From: Amyelois transitella
Lineage: Eukaryota; Arthropoda; Insecta; Lepidoptera; Pyralidae
NCBI RefSeq assembly: GCF_032362555.1
Contig: NC_083505.1
Location: 6,439,501-6,503,500, forward strand
DNA: 64,000 nt
Direction: 5' to 3'
The notes under the pieces are model-generated. The model had not been told where the DNA came from. It was given only the letters and a program-made list of their open reading frames with translations, and searched no databases. A program made the position numbers and the translations under genes. Of this stretch, positions 63,556-64,000 are shown piece after piece. Positions within the stretch are counted from its first letter, which is position 1; each line of letters starts with the position of its first letter.

Positions 63556-64000
63556 TAAAGTTGTAATCTATATTAATATATAAATCATAATGATAATACT
63601 TAAATATTAAAAATACATTTTTAAATATCATATATATCCTAATTACATAACTTACTATATATACATATATTATACTTTACCACATAATATAAAACTAATA
63701 AAATACCTTTCAAAATCAAACTTAATATGTTAATAAACTTTGTACTAAACTAAAATACTAACAACCTGAATTTATATAAATAAAAGCGTTAACTTATTTG
63801 CCACACTCCATATTCTTCGTAGTCTAACTAAAATGAATTGAATGCTCACAGTCGCACGGCGCATGAGTCATGCTTGTTTACACCAATCTTGGGATATTTT
63901 GTACCTCCGTGGTAATTATGTAGGTAGTTTGAATTGTTTAATTAGTTAGACACCTTTATGTTCGTAATATATTATAATTTTGTACTTAACTTGAGAAAAT
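63556..64000. other. LINE 3' flank and window end
   Basis: AT-rich sequence, probably 3' UTR of the LINE for the first 200 or so bases. No poly(A) tail or target duplication was found, so the 3' border is open. Confidence 0.4.

Larger units (their letters stand above)
59098..63800 (+). mobile_element. Two-ORF non-LTR retrotransposon, nearly full length
   Basis: It comprises a probable 5' UTR, ORF1 and ORF2 in order and a 3' AT-rich part. The 5' border is set tentatively at CAGTTTTTTCTAGCGATTCG, since jockey-type elements often start at an internal promoter of this kind; the 3' border is uncertain. The encoded domains (coiled-coil ORF1, endonuclease plus reverse transcriptase without visible RNase H) place it in the jockey/CR1 group. 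No target duplication was found. Confidence 0.75.

Overview
The window looks like a stretch of moth (Lepidoptera) nuclear chromosome. It is AT-rich, its genes have introns, and it is packed with short repeats typical of moth genomes: elements ending in CTAGT, a SINE with a TATG-rich tail, and tRNA-headed repeats. I could not run searches, so names rest on reading the proteins; the species cannot be fixed.

Six host genes are supported. In order: PEDS1/Kua plasmanylethanolamine desaturase (+, 6840-11248, first exon not found), a 527-residue leucine-rich-repeat protein (+, 20544-22127), NTMT1 N-terminal methyltransferase (-, 29940-32060), WDR55 (+, 36527-41326, 5 exons, 412 aa), POFUT1 protein O-fucosyltransferase (+, 47525-52344, 4 exons, 382 aa) and ribosomal protein L35 (-, 55742-58063, 3 exons, 123 aa). 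The exon chains of NTMT1, WDR55, POFUT1 and RPL35 keep frame through GT-AG introns from ATG to stop. These are unrelated housekeeping genes, and no operon-like logic is visible.

Most of the rest is mobile DNA. The main elements are: a Ty3/gypsy LTR retrotransposon at 1705-5616 with 143-bp LTRs and a TTCGT target duplication, plus a rearranged relative at 35.3-35.9 kb and a solo LTR at 55424-55555; a pogo/Tigger-like DNA transposon at 22727-26083 with an open 773-aa transposase ending in a PHD-type zinc finger; an element at 43358-46304 with piggyBac-type ends (TTAA plus 15-bp inverted repeats); a 1.2-kb inverted-repeat element at 41711-42934; a 154-bp MITE at 10197-10350; a two-ORF non-LTR retrotransposon at about 59.1-63.8 kb; and truncated non-LTR pieces in introns and gaps. 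One SINE family occurs about 15 times, and its 3' end matches the 3' end of an RTE-like LINE also present here.

No new multi-gene system was seen. The observations most worth checking are the possible self-priming signal of the LTR element, the PHD-tailed pogo element with palindromic subterminal sites, the palindrome-studded piggyBac-like element, the SINE/LINE tail match, and two long inverted duplications (15.8/20.4 kb and 53.7/55.1 kb).
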